A stretch of DNA of 10,995 nt from Teratosphaeria epicoccoides (Eukaryota; Ascomycota; Dothideomycetes; Mycosphaerellales; Teratosphaeriaceae), in the NCBI GenBank assembly GCA_021401465.1, contig JADDMT010000324.1, forward strand, positions 1 through 10,995. Reading direction: 5' to 3'. Made by a program: the position numbers and the translations under genes. Position 1 is the stretch's first letter; every line of letters starts with the position of its first letter. Shown in pieces: positions 1 to 7,757 of this stretch. The notes below the pieces were generated by a model. The model searched no databases, was not told where the DNA came from, and worked only from the letters and a program-made list of their open reading frames with translations.

Positions 1-53
1 AGCAAAAGATACGAAGTTTCGAGAAAGGAACGAACCTAGGAAGAAGATCCTAA
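1..53 (+). pseudogene. Copy A: C-terminal tail of gypsy Pol, downstream of the chromodomain (partial)
   Basis: This is the last stretch of the polyprotein of a plus-strand Ty3/gypsy element whose body lies left of the window. Read from base 3, the frame gives QKIRSFEKGTNLGRRS and a TAA at 51-53. The same residues follow the chromodomain of copy B on the minus strand (1568-1516) and end at the same codon, which is why I accept this as the natural pol terminus. Only about 16 codons are visible, so nothing can be said about catalytic domains of this copy. The stop overlaps the end of the convergent antisense ORF (557-36) by 18 bases. Confidence 0.8.
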
Positions 54-337
54 GCCACGACTAGACTCCTGCGGGACGCCGTCGACCGGCTCGGCTATCA
101 CGCTATCCAGGAAACCCTAATATAAGGCGTTAGCGAAACCCTCTATTATGCTCCATGTCGTAGGACTAAGAGCGAGACCCGCGGAAGGATCTAGGTCAAG
201 GAGAAACCTAGCCTGCGAGAGAGCTTGTTCCTTAGCCTTATCCTCCCTGATCTTACGCTCCTCGAGAGCGCGACCATCCTCGACCTCCTAGTCGACTACG
301 TCTAACTGTTTTCGAAGACGCATCTCCTTTGCATGCG
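1..337. repeat. Left arm of a 337-bp inverted repeat (partner 1232-1568)
   Basis: Base 1 pairs with 1568 and base 337 with 1232, without gaps. I count roughly 11 differences, all but one transitions. The arm is the pol tail plus part of the antisense ORF of copy A. The partner is the same part of copy B in opposite orientation. The window begins inside the repeat, so the arm probably extends to the left. Confidence 0.93.
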
Positions 338-557
338 CCTCTATTATCTTCTACGAAGCCTTGGCTAGGACTACCTTCGCACGATCGAGATCGGTAATCA
401 GTCTTTTCCGCTAATCGCCTAACTTCTTCTATTCGACCTCTGTCACCTTCGCGTCGCAACTCCGACAGTTACTAAAGTGACATTACAAACATTTCCCCAA
501 GGAAATGTGTACCCGACAAACGAGCTTTAGCTCTTGACACTAAGTGTAGGACTTTAT
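36..557 (-). pseudogene. Copy A: antisense zinc-ribbon/coiled-coil ORF between pol and 3' LTR, RIP-damaged
   Basis: On the strand opposite to pol, a 174-codon frame runs from 557 to a TAG at 38-36. It is broken only by TAG/TAA codons that are explained by TGG/CAG/CAA changes. The start reads ATA where the related block at 7747 has ATG, so the start codon itself appears mutated. The translation begins around KSYT-stop-CQELKLVCRVHI. A cysteine cluster follows (KCL-x-CHFSNCRSCD, two CxxC pairs, plausibly zinc-binding), then a long charged stretch rich in Glu, Lys and Arg that looks like a coiled coil, then an acidic/hydrophobic C-terminus ending GLGSSS. The C-terminal half is found again in copy B (1232-1533, plus), with differences that are nearly all transitions. 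The gene is convergent with pol. I do not recognise the family; a nucleic-acid-binding or regulatory role is only a guess from the motifs. Confidence 0.6.
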
Positions 558-565
558 GCTGTCTT
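502..565. repeat. 63-bp block shared with 7694-7757 (copy in element A)
   Basis: AAATGTGTAC through GCTGTCTT is repeated at 7694-7757 in the same orientation, with about four differences, all transitions. Here it covers the degraded start and first 18 codons of the antisense ORF. Similarity stops abruptly on both sides. Confidence 0.92.
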
Positions 566-747
566 GGCCCTAACGATAGATTCGATTCGCGCGGCGTTTG
601 CGTTTCTACGTTAAAGGGGCGTTAGTGTCTAGAATGACGTAAGGTAGTGATGTAGAAAGAGAAGACATCATAGCGCAAAAGAAAGAACAAGAGAAACCCC
701 GCACTAATAAGGTAGCTTAGGGACAAGCTAGGCTTAGAGGGGGATAG
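558..747 (+). promoter_or_regulatory. Copy A 3' untranslated region with polypurine tract before the LTR
   Basis: This stretch joins the degraded start of the antisense ORF to the 3' LTR. I see no coding frame in it. The last bases before the LTR (735-747, TTAGAGGGGGATAG-like) form a purine-rich run directly abutting the LTR TGTCAT. That is the position and composition expected of the polypurine tract that primes plus-strand DNA synthesis in LTR elements. If the antisense ORF is expressed, its promoter would also have to lie here or in the LTR. That last point is inference; no core promoter motif is obvious. Confidence 0.6.
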
Positions 748-1231
748 TGTCATAGGTGTCAGGAGTACTATCTAGAGTACTATAGGATACAGGATCGTAA
801 GGGTCCTAAGTACTATGAGTCATAGTACTGTCATAGGAGTACTATGAGTTATAGGCATAGTCATAGGAGAAAGGATCTGTCACGTGAGGACAGATCCCTA
901 GATCTGTAGGGTTAGTCTACAGATCTAAAGGCCTATAAGGAAGAAGGGATCTGTCATAGGATAATAGACCCTTAGATCTATGGGGTTAGTCCACAGATCT
1001 ATAGACATGGATCTATCGGGTCTGTCGACAGATCTAACAGAGCTGCTCTGTCTCTCTAGTATATAGGGCTAGCTTTAGGACAGGCAGTTAGGAGCTTCGT
1101 GCTTAATTCTTAATTCCCTTTCCCTAGGGGATAGTCAGTTACAAGGTTAACCGCTATTGTCGATATTCTTCACAGCTCTGCGAGTCTAACACCTGGTCAC
1201 CTTCCTGCTATCGGCACCTACCCTTATGACA
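748..1231 (+). repeat. 3' LTR of copy A (484 bp, complete)
   Basis: This is a long terminal repeat with perfect 6-bp inverted ends, TGTCAT at 748 and ATGACA at 1226-1231. It aligns end to end with the LTR at 10296-10785 and in part with the minus-strand remnant at 7107-7332. It has a TATA-like TAGTATATAGGG near 1058 and an array of GATCTGT...ACAGATC hairpins starting at 873. Compared with the copy at 10296, it carries many extra A/T at positions where the other has G/C (for example CTAG for CCGG, CATAG for CATGG), so it is the more mutated of the two. It lies directly after a purine tract, so it is the 3' LTR of a plus-strand element. The 5 bases after it (CGCAT, 1232-1236) are the presumed target duplication. 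Confidence 0.93.
873..1045. repeat. Array of GATCTGT/ACAGATC hairpins inside the copy A LTR
   Basis: Several back-to-back inverted repeats occupy the middle of the LTR. The first (873-897) has 9-bp arms, GGATCTGTC and GACAGATCC, around a CACGTG-containing loop. The next units have arms of the type AGATCTGTAG/CTACAGATCT. Later units here are degraded by transitions relative to copy C at 10421-10583. They could act as RNA stem-loops in the transcript or as palindromic protein-binding sites; the sequence does not decide. Confidence 0.75.
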
Positions 1232-1533
1232 CGCATGCAAAGGAGATGCGTCTTCGAAAACAGTTAGACGTAGTCGACTAGGAGGTTGAGGATAGTCGCG
1301 CTCTCGAGGAGCGTGAGATCAGGGAGGATGAGGCCAAGGAACAAGCTCTCTCGCAGGCTAGGTTTCTCCTTGACCTAGATCCTTCCGCGGGTCTCGCTCT
1401 TAGTCCTACGACATGGAGCGTAATAGAGGGTTTCGCTAATGCCTCATATTAGGGTTTACTAGATAGCGTGATAGCCGAGCCGGTCGACAGCGTCCCGCAG
1501 GAGTCTAGTCGTGGCTTAGGATCTTCTTCCTAG
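1232..1533 (+). pseudogene. Copy B: antisense zinc-ribbon/coiled-coil ORF, 5' truncated by copy A
   Basis: This is the C-terminal 100 codons of the ORF described at 557-36, here on the plus strand because copy B is reversed. The frame opens at 1234 (HAKEMRLRKQL...), runs through a Glu/Arg-rich coiled-coil-like stretch and a conserved FLLDLDPSAGLALSP segment, and ends with GLGSSS and TAG at 1531-1533. It contains only two earlier stops, both TAG. The N-terminal half with the CxxC pairs is missing because the copy A LTR starts immediately upstream. It overlaps the pol stop of copy B (1516-1518, minus) tail to tail. Two copies keeping the same open frame with mostly transition differences support a real ORF rather than a shadow of pol. 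Confidence 0.6.
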
Positions 1534-1568
1534 GTTCGTTCCTTTCTCGAAACTTCGTATCTTTTGCT
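1232..1568. repeat. Right arm of the 337-bp inverted repeat
   Basis: This is the reverse complement of 1-337, belonging to copy B. It stops exactly at the last base of the copy A LTR (1231/1232). That indicates copy A inserted here, rather than a recombination point within the repeat. Confidence 0.93.
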
Positions 1569-3714
1569 AACAGTTTCTCAGATGTTCTAGGGGTTCCTAG
1601 GTGTTCTCGGTACTCCTATATCCTTCCCATTTTACTAAGTACTCTTGCTGTCTGTCTAGCTAGCGAGTGTCGATAATCCTCTCGACAGTGTACTCCGGTT
1701 CTTCTACTTTAGGGTCGAGTAGTAAGGGTTCTGATTGCAGTGCGGCGTCTAGCGCTACTTGTTCTAGTAGAGAGACATAGAACACCGGGTATATTCTCAT
1801 CTGCTCGGGTAGCTGTAACTCAAAATTAACTAGTCCCTTCTTAGCCTTGATCCTGAATGGTCCTAGTTTTACAGCGTCTAGTTTTTTACTCGGCTTGTCC
1901 GATTTGATGTGACAGCGGAGGAGATACACCTTGTCCCCCTCCTTTAGAATTAGTCCCTTAATTCTCTTACAATTCGCGTACTATGCCATGTTCTGCTAAT
2001 AGAACTGCAGGTCGAGTCGTGCTTCTGTTTGCAGTCGGCGTAGATGTTCTACTCGTCCGAGTGCTACTAGGTTCGGATTACTAGCTAAGACGTCCGGAAT
2101 GTCTTCTATAGCTGATCTATACACCATCTGAAATAGCGAGAATCCTGTCGACTCTGCTAGCGTACTATTATTCGCGAGCTATGCTATTAGCAACAACTCT
2201 ACCTAGTTATTCTAGTCCCTATTCACATAGGATCCAAGGTACTATTCTAACGTCTGATTTAGGCGTTCTGTCTGTCTATCTGTCTAAGGGTAGAAGGAAG
2301 TACTTAGGGGATGTTTGACCTAGAATTGTCTCATTAGGGCTCCCTAGAAGTTAGAGGTAAACACGGATCCTCGATCCGTTACTAGGTCCTATAGCATGCC
2401 ATGTAGTGCTACTACCTATTTAATGAAGACATGCGCGATATCTTTAGTCTTGAAGTCTTCGCGGTAAGGGATAAACTTCCTAAACTTAGTGAATCGGTCG
2501 ACTACTACTATAATCCTGTCGAAGAACTCATTAGTAGCGGGTTCTCTTAACTAAGGTAGTTTAACGATAAAATCCATGGCGAGCGATTCCCATGGCCGTT
2601 AAGGTACCTTAAGTAGTCGTAGTAGCCCATACAGTTTATGATAGTCATGCTTACTTTGTCGGCAAGTTACATATCGCTAGACGTAGTCCTCGATTGCCTT
2701 GCTCATCCTAGGGAAGTAATATTCTTGTCGGAGAATTTGCTTCATTTTAGACACTCCTAGGTGTCCTGCCTAAGGTACGTCGTGTCAGAGGCGTAGTAGT
2801 TCCGATTGTAAAGACGTTAGCATGTATACTAATCCTTAAAACAGAAGGATTCTGTCTTCGTCTTCCTAATCCTCCTGTCTATCAATGTCGTCGCGGACAG
2901 CGAGTGTAGTTAGGTCATAGATTAGCGCGTTCTTCATGTCGTCCTGAAATCTACTAGTCTATGTGATAGTCGTGGCCGCGAGTCAGTTGACTCCTAGCGT
3001 GCCATCGCTATTTTCCTAGAGAACAGCATGTTTCTCCTGCTTCACGCCCTTCATGTAGTCTGTCTAGCGGCTAAGTGCATTAGCGCGTGCGTTATCGGTC
3101 CCCTTACGATAGACGATCTTGCAGTTAAAACTAGAGAGCTCCTCGCTCTACCGAACCTGTCGTCAGTTTAACTCTTTCGTCGTTATAAAGTATCGCAAGT
3201 TCTCATAGTCTGTGTAGACTGTGACCTAGTGCTTAGAACCTTCTAAGTAGACTCGCTAGGCCTTGTAGGCGTCTACTATAGCTAGAAGTTCTTTGTCGTG
3301 GACGTCATAATAGAGTTCTAGTCCAGACAATTTCCTCGAGTAGTAGGCAACTAGCTATAGTCGTCTACTCGGTCCTAGTTGACTTAAGCATGCCCTGAGT
3401 ACTACGTCGGAGGCATCTGTTTCGACTATGATAGGCTTATCTAGGTCGAACACAAGTAAGATCGGCTAATCTGTAAATCGTCGCTTGAGTTCCTCGAAGG
3501 CATTCCGTTAGGCGTCGTCCTATACGAATAGTGTATCCTTCGTTATAAGAGTCGTAAGTAGTGCTGTGATCTTCGAATAGTTTGCCATAAATCTCCTATA
3601 GAAGTTAGCGAATCTAAGGAAGGACTATACTTCCTTAACATTAGTCGGCGTAGGCTACTCTTTTACGACCTAGACTTTCTTAGTGTCTATCTTGATTCTA
3701 TTCTATGCTACTAC

Positions 3715-3956
3715 TGATAGGGAAGGTGTGCCGACCTTTCACTACTACCCTACATGGCTAAAAGGCTTAGTAATTAGTCCTGTAACAGGGCTGATTACAG
3801 TCGGCTACATATGCACACACACTGCAACCCGAGAAATATCCGCGAGGTCACGTGACGCCAAGCCTGCGGCTGGCACCCGTACGTCCGGCATCTCAAATAT
3901 CCGCGAGGTCACGTGACGCCAAGCCTGCGGCTGACGCCTGTACGTCTGGCATATCA
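3715..3956. mobile_element. 242-bp insertion in copy B pol, probable solo LTR of another family
   Basis: The insert begins TGATA and ends TATCA (5-bp inverted ends, canonical TG...CA). It is flanked by the direct repeat ACTAC at 3710-3714 and 3957-3961. Joining the flanks with one ACTAC rebuilds an uninterrupted pol frame between the RT end (FLSYVV) and the segment before KEWPTPTNV. TG/CA ends with a 5-bp target duplication are typical of LTR-retrotransposon integration, so I read it as a solo LTR left after LTR-LTR recombination. A short non-autonomous element with such ends is the alternative. Its right half is a 61-bp tandem duplication. Orientation cannot be fixed. Confidence 0.82.
3834..3955. 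repeat. 61-bp tandem duplication within the solo LTR
   Basis: There are two adjacent units, 3834-3894 and 3895-3955, each starting AAATATCCGCGAGGTCACGT. They differ at only a few positions, such as CATCTC versus CATATC at the ends. Each contains the palindrome GTCACGTGAC. The GC-rich units escaped much of the CTAG-type mutation seen around them, which suggests a later arrival than copy B. Confidence 0.9.
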
Positions 3957-5299
3957 ACTACGTAGCTAAGGAATTATACTTCCTGCTTATGAAACTCACT
4001 CTTCTGCGGCTTAACCTTTAGCTAGTAATCCTGGAGTTTCTAAAGTACCTTACGCACATGAGTCCTATGCTCTTCGATTATCTAGGAATAGACGAGGATG
4101 TCGTCTAGGTACATAACTACAAAGACGTCGAGGTACTCTCGTAGTACGTTGTTAATAAATGCCTACTATGTAGCTAGGGCGTTTGTCAACCTAAATAGCA
4201 TAACTATGTACTCGTAGTGTCTAAACCTAGTTCGGAACGCGGTCTTCTATTCTTCGCCTTCCTTAATTCGAATTCGGTTATACGCTCTAGGTATGTCGAA
4301 CTTCGAGAACTATATTACTCCTTGTAGGCAGTCCTGCAATTCTGAGAGCAAAGGAAGCGGATAACTATTCTTTATCATGATGTCGTTTAATCCACGATAA
4401 TCTACGAAGAGTCGCTAGTCATCTTCCCCCTTAGGCACAAACAGGATTAGATATCTAGCTAGGGACTGCAACTTGCGGATGAAGCCTTTCTAGAGGTTGT
4501 CTTCTAGGTATTTCCGGAGAATCTCTAGTTTCGCCGCTAACAACGGGCGAACTAATTGCTTCGTCAGTGTCTTGCTAGGGAGTAAGGGTATCCCGTAGTC
4601 CTACTCCTAGTGTTCTGGCAGAGCTTCTTAGTTGGGTTCTTCCTCGAAAAGAGTAGCGAACTCTTTATACTTATCGGGAACTATGAATTCGACCTTAACT
4701 TCCGATTACGTTGCTTTGACCTATAGGACGTACACTTCCTGTTCTAGATCCTTAATAGCGGCTACCATCTCGCTTAAAGTCATAGCACATATTTCGATCT
4801 TGCCTAGTACGTCGTGCACTATAGGTAGAGGTATCGATCTTAAGAGTTCTAGGAACTAGATCCTCTCATTCTTCTAGTCGATATAGGGGTTAGCGTTTCT
4901 TAGCCATAGTAACCCTAGTACTACATCCGAGCCTAGTGACTCCGTGATGTCGAACTAGAGCATCTCTTAGTAGCGTCCTATCCGCAGAGGCATCATCTCG
5001 GTCTCTTCGTCAACTACTCCTTAGTTGTACATGACCGGCTTTCTATTAATTGCTTGTAGCGAGAAAGCATTTGTCTTCGCCTGTAGCTTTATCCTAGCTG
5101 TCCTAGCGAACTTAGGCGTCATGAAGATTCTAGTACATCCTGAATCTATTAAGGCCCTAGCTAGCGTTTCGTCGATGTGCACCTATACTCTAAGGTTGTT
5201 CGCGTATCTGGCGCTAATCGCGGCACATCGTTGCAGCCCTATCTAGTCTGTCCGTAGGTCTAATTCCGGCGGACCTCGTCGTTTCCCGAATAACTGTCT

Positions 5300-7047
5300 T
5301 CACGGACTAGTTCAGGGATCGTGCGGTCTCGGCTTCTTCTCTGAGCGTTACCGTTTTCTGGCCTAAGAGATCGTTCTCGTTCTTGGCCTCGCTGTTCCTG
5401 CGCGTTCCTTGTGTACTCTATCTTTAAATGATAGACTCGGAGTCGTAGCGCTCGTGGAATCTGAATACCTTCATGGGTTAGGTAGCCTCCCTAGGGCGTG
5501 AACTCTACCCTAAACGGTACAATTTCTTAGACAACTTTCTGATGCGCGTGAGGTTAAGCTACGACCGGTAGTCTCCTTAAGTGTCGTCGCATACGGTCGG
5601 CTAGTTCGTCATACTAAAGCTAGTCGACGTGTTGTACTCCATTAATCCATAGGCAAGCCTAAGCCTACTAGTTCTGTATGATTTGGATAATGTCAAGTCC
5701 GATGTCATGTAGTAGCATGGCCTATCGCTCTATGCTCTCGTCTTCCTCGGAATCAGGAATAACAGCTTCGACAAGCTCGTAGTTGTCGTCTGAACCTTCT
5801 TCTCCTTCTTCTAGTTCCTGTTACCTCAGGACTGTCGCACTAGAAGGTGTACCCCTTAGCGCACAGATCGACTATGCCTTATTTCGGCTAGGGTACTATC
5901 TAGAACTATCTTTATTACTCATGTGAATTCGACAATCGTCGTCGTAGCACGTAGTCTAAGTAAGTGCGGCATAGTCTGGTTCTCGAGTAGCGGCGGCCTT
6001 TTGCTTAGGTGCCGTCGTTGTTACGCGAGCCTGCTCTATCTTAGGCAGCTCTTGTCGTTGCTTCTTCGCAAAACATTCGCGGGAAAAGTGTCCTTTCTTT
6101 CTACAGTTATGGCACTCGAGATTACTCTTGTCGAATGGCTTCTTCAGACTATTCTGATTAGGAGAGCCTTTCCGCGGCTTTCCTCGGGGTCTATTCCTCG
6201 GACGCCCCTTAGTCGCATCTAACTCCATAGGTTAGAGACCGTAGTAATCGCTTCGCCATTTCGGTGCCGATCGTTAGACCTTATGGTTAGCCTGTGCCAG
6301 CTTGCGATTTCCATGTTGTCGTTCTTGCTGTCGTTCCTAGATGCGATTATCGATTCTAATCGCGAGATCGCTCATTTCCTTGAATGTCGTTAGCCGATCT
6401 CCTCGGGCAATTTCGTCTTTAACCGTCTTTTTTAGTCCCTAGTAGAACTAAGCGGCTAAAGCGTTATCATTCTAGTCGACTCGAGCAGAGAGGGTCTAAA
6501 AGTCCGCGCGGTACTTAGTAGCGGAACCCTTCTGCTAGATTCCTAGGAGAGCTCTCTCGGCCTCTTGTTACTCATTACTAAGCCTAAACGCTTCGCGTAA
6601 TGCCTTAAACAAGGACTTGTCTAAGTTAAGAATCTCCCTAGTCGTCGTCTTCCTAGTTTCGGCGTTACTGACGTGATCCAGATAATCTGTTAGATGAGGC
6701 TAGATAAACTCGAACGCTAGTCCCTTCAGGTAAGAGACAATGTACATCATTCGCTTATGATGTGTCGTAAACCGTTCCGTATCCACGTTAAATGCTAACT
6801 AGCATTATAGGATAAACATCTCGACTTAAGATCGTTGTCCTATAAACTCTGTAGGGCTTCCTATCTTGAAGCCGTTATTACCGTGTCTATTCCCGGTAGT
6901 TGAACCTGCGACGGATGCTAGAGCCATCTCGCTAATGTGAATGGATTCGAGCTACTACGTGACTTGAGGTATAGCGGCAACTTGTTCTCATAGTGTCGGT
7001 TGACTGTCGCTAGAACTTGAACTAACAGTTAAAGAACTACTTAACAT
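5300..7047 (-). pseudogene. gag: Copy B gag: capsid and zinc-knuckle protein, RIP-damaged
   Basis: Gag packages the element RNA into virus-like particles. The start is ATG at 7047-7045, matching the less damaged start in copy C (10845). A Ser-rich N-terminus follows, then a retrotransposon-gag-like helical region (around 6600-6360, with residues such as ATKYRADF and VKDEIARGDRLTTFKEM). A CCHC zinc knuckle, CHNCRKKGHFSREC, lies at 6114-6073 after a Lys/Arg/Pro-rich stretch. Further on is a conserved TCYDDDC segment (about 5950) preceded by a TAG that sits where Trp is usual. A Glu/Asp-rich linker (about 5820-5740) leads toward pol. The frame is held from 7047 to about 5280 with TAG/TAA nonsense codons and at least one CGA-to-TGA change near the N-terminus. 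The end coordinate is approximate, because the frame changes between roughly 5430 and 5280. Confidence 0.88.
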
Positions 7048-7061
7048 AGGCGTATGTTAAG
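7040..7061. promoter_or_regulatory. Hairpin over the gag start codon of copy B
   Basis: The perfect 9-bp arms CTTAACATA and TATGTTAAG surround a 4-base loop. On the minus strand the second arm contains the gag ATG (7047-7045). The equivalent structure in copy C (10831-10852) uses CTTGACATA/TATGTCAAG, so one base pair has changed from G-C to A-T in both arms. Both changes fit CpA-to-TpA mutation on opposite strands, so pairing may have survived by symmetry rather than by selection. Confidence 0.75.
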
Positions 7062-7106
7062 CGCTCGACGAGTCTCCTGATGCTTCCTTAGAAGTAGTGC
7101 TCAAAA

Positions 7107-7332
7107 TGTTATAAGGGTAGGTGCTAATAGCAGGAAGGGGATGAAGTGTTAGACTCGCAGAGCTGTGAAGAATATCGACAATAGCAGTTAACCTTGTAAC
7201 TGACTCTCCTCTAAGCAAGAGAGGATTGAATTAAGATTAAGCACGAAGCTCCTAACTACCTGTCCTAAAGCCATCCCTATATACTAGAGAGACAGAGTAG
7301 CTCTGTTAGATCTGTCGACAGACCTGACAGAT
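7107..7332 (-). repeat. Truncated 5' LTR of copy B
   Basis: Read on the minus strand, this stretch matches the last 226 bases or so of the 490-bp LTR of copy C. It includes the TATATAGGGATGGC region, the block containing CTCTCTTGC, and the end GTTATAACA-like at 7107 (one transition from ATGACA). Homology stops at about 7332, after GTCGACAGACCTGACAGAT, and the upstream half with the hairpin array is absent. The break joins unrelated AT-rich sequence. The missing half does not reappear elsewhere in the window. Confidence 0.9.
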
Positions 7333-7694
7333 TAATATAGATGTATATGCTATATGATATGAAAATATCTCGCAGTGTGACAGAGTAATCCGACCTTTTA
7401 GTAGGTACAAGACAGCGCTGCTTTCTGCTTATTGCAGAGGTGGCGCTAAGGGTGCTTATAACCCCTGACGCTCCTTTATTAGGGAAAGCATGTCTGAGCC
7501 TAACCCTGTAGGGGTACCGTAGGGTCAGCGACGTGGGGGCGTCCTACGTCGACAACTAATCCTACTCGGACGACATACGAGCTAACGTATGTACGAAGGA
7601 CCCCCTTGCCATATGTGGCAGGGTCACTGCATGCCAAGGGTGGCCATTAGAACCCATGCGGTTTAGATGGTCCCCTAGTATCAACCGTATCAAA
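7333..7694. other. Unassigned stretch between copy B LTR and the 7746 gene
   Basis: The first 45 bases are AT-rich (ATTAATATAGATGTATATGC...). The rest is GC-balanced, with a perfect short hairpin TGCCATATGTGGCA at 7607-7620. Read on the minus strand from an ATG at 7747-7745, a frame stays free of TAA and TGA for about 140 codons, down to the LTR break, with four TAG codons. It could be a RIP-damaged small gene, or an LTR-like repeat of a third family that happens to stay open. I see no known domain and do not assign a function. Confidence 0.35.
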
Positions 7695-7757
7695 ATGTGT
7701 ACCTGACAAACGAGTTTTAACTCTTGACACTAAGTGTAGGACTTCATGCTGTCTTAT
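7694..7757. repeat. 63-bp block shared with 502-565 (copy near the 7746 gene)
   Basis: This is the direct-repeat partner of 502-565. On the minus strand it encodes an intact ATG (7747-7745) followed by KSYT-stop-CQELKLVCQVHI, matching the N-terminus of the antisense ORF of copy A. On the plus strand it contains the candidate ATG (7746) of the 500-codon degenerate gene. The two possible starts therefore overlap head to head. Confidence 0.92.

Larger units (their letters stand above)
1516..5290 (-). pseudogene. pol: Copy B pol: protease, RT, RNase H, integrase, chromodomain, RIP-damaged
   Basis: This is the replication and integration polyprotein. In order on the minus strand: an aspartic protease with ALIDSG (DSG at 5146-5138); a reverse transcriptase with LFVDYRGLN, FSKFD and the catalytic YLDD (4111-4100); the thumb FANFYRRF and the RNase H TDASD (about 3417-3406); an integrase with an HHCC-like zinc region; catalytic D at 2574-2572 (AMDF), D at 2376-2374 (TDRGS) and E at 2268-2266 (QTER); a GPF motif; and a chromodomain YLVKWEGY with TAG where the later conserved Trp should be. 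It ends with TAA at 1518-1516. One zinc-ligand Cys reads Tyr (TAT, 2673-2671), a TGT-to-TAT transition. The 242-bp insertion shifts the frame by one; removing it plus one target duplication restores it exactly. Many in-frame TAG codons make the gene dead. Confidence 0.93.
1232..7332 (-). mobile_element. Copy B: Ty3/gypsy chromovirus, minus strand, truncated at both ends
   Basis: This is a near-complete LTR retrotransposon read from a partial 5' LTR (7332-7107), through a leader, gag, protease, RT, RNase H, integrase and chromodomain, to a 3' region cut by copy A at 1231/1232. The domain order with integrase last and a terminal chromodomain identifies a chromovirus of the Ty3/gypsy superfamily. 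It shares LTR, leader, gag start and 3' region with copies A and C, so these three are one family. It cannot be autonomous: dozens of TAG/TAA codons, a 242-bp insertion in the RT/RNase H region and a truncated LTR break it. The 3' LTR is not in the window and probably lies left of base 1, beyond copy A. Confidence 0.92.

Noticed and set aside
253..459. 68-codon minus-strand open frame
   Set aside because: It overlaps the longer antisense ORF (557-36) in another frame and has no counterpart conserved in copy B.
3683..3916. 77-codon plus-strand open frame
   Set aside because: It starts in pol antisense and runs into the 242-bp solo LTR; the frame exists only because of the insertion.
4632..5246. 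Open plus-strand frames at 4632-4859 and 5025-5246
   Set aside because: Both are antisense to the protease/RT part of copy B pol.
5923..6222. 99-codon plus-strand open frame
   Set aside because: It is the reverse complement of the gag zinc-knuckle region, whose CCHC motif identifies the real strand.
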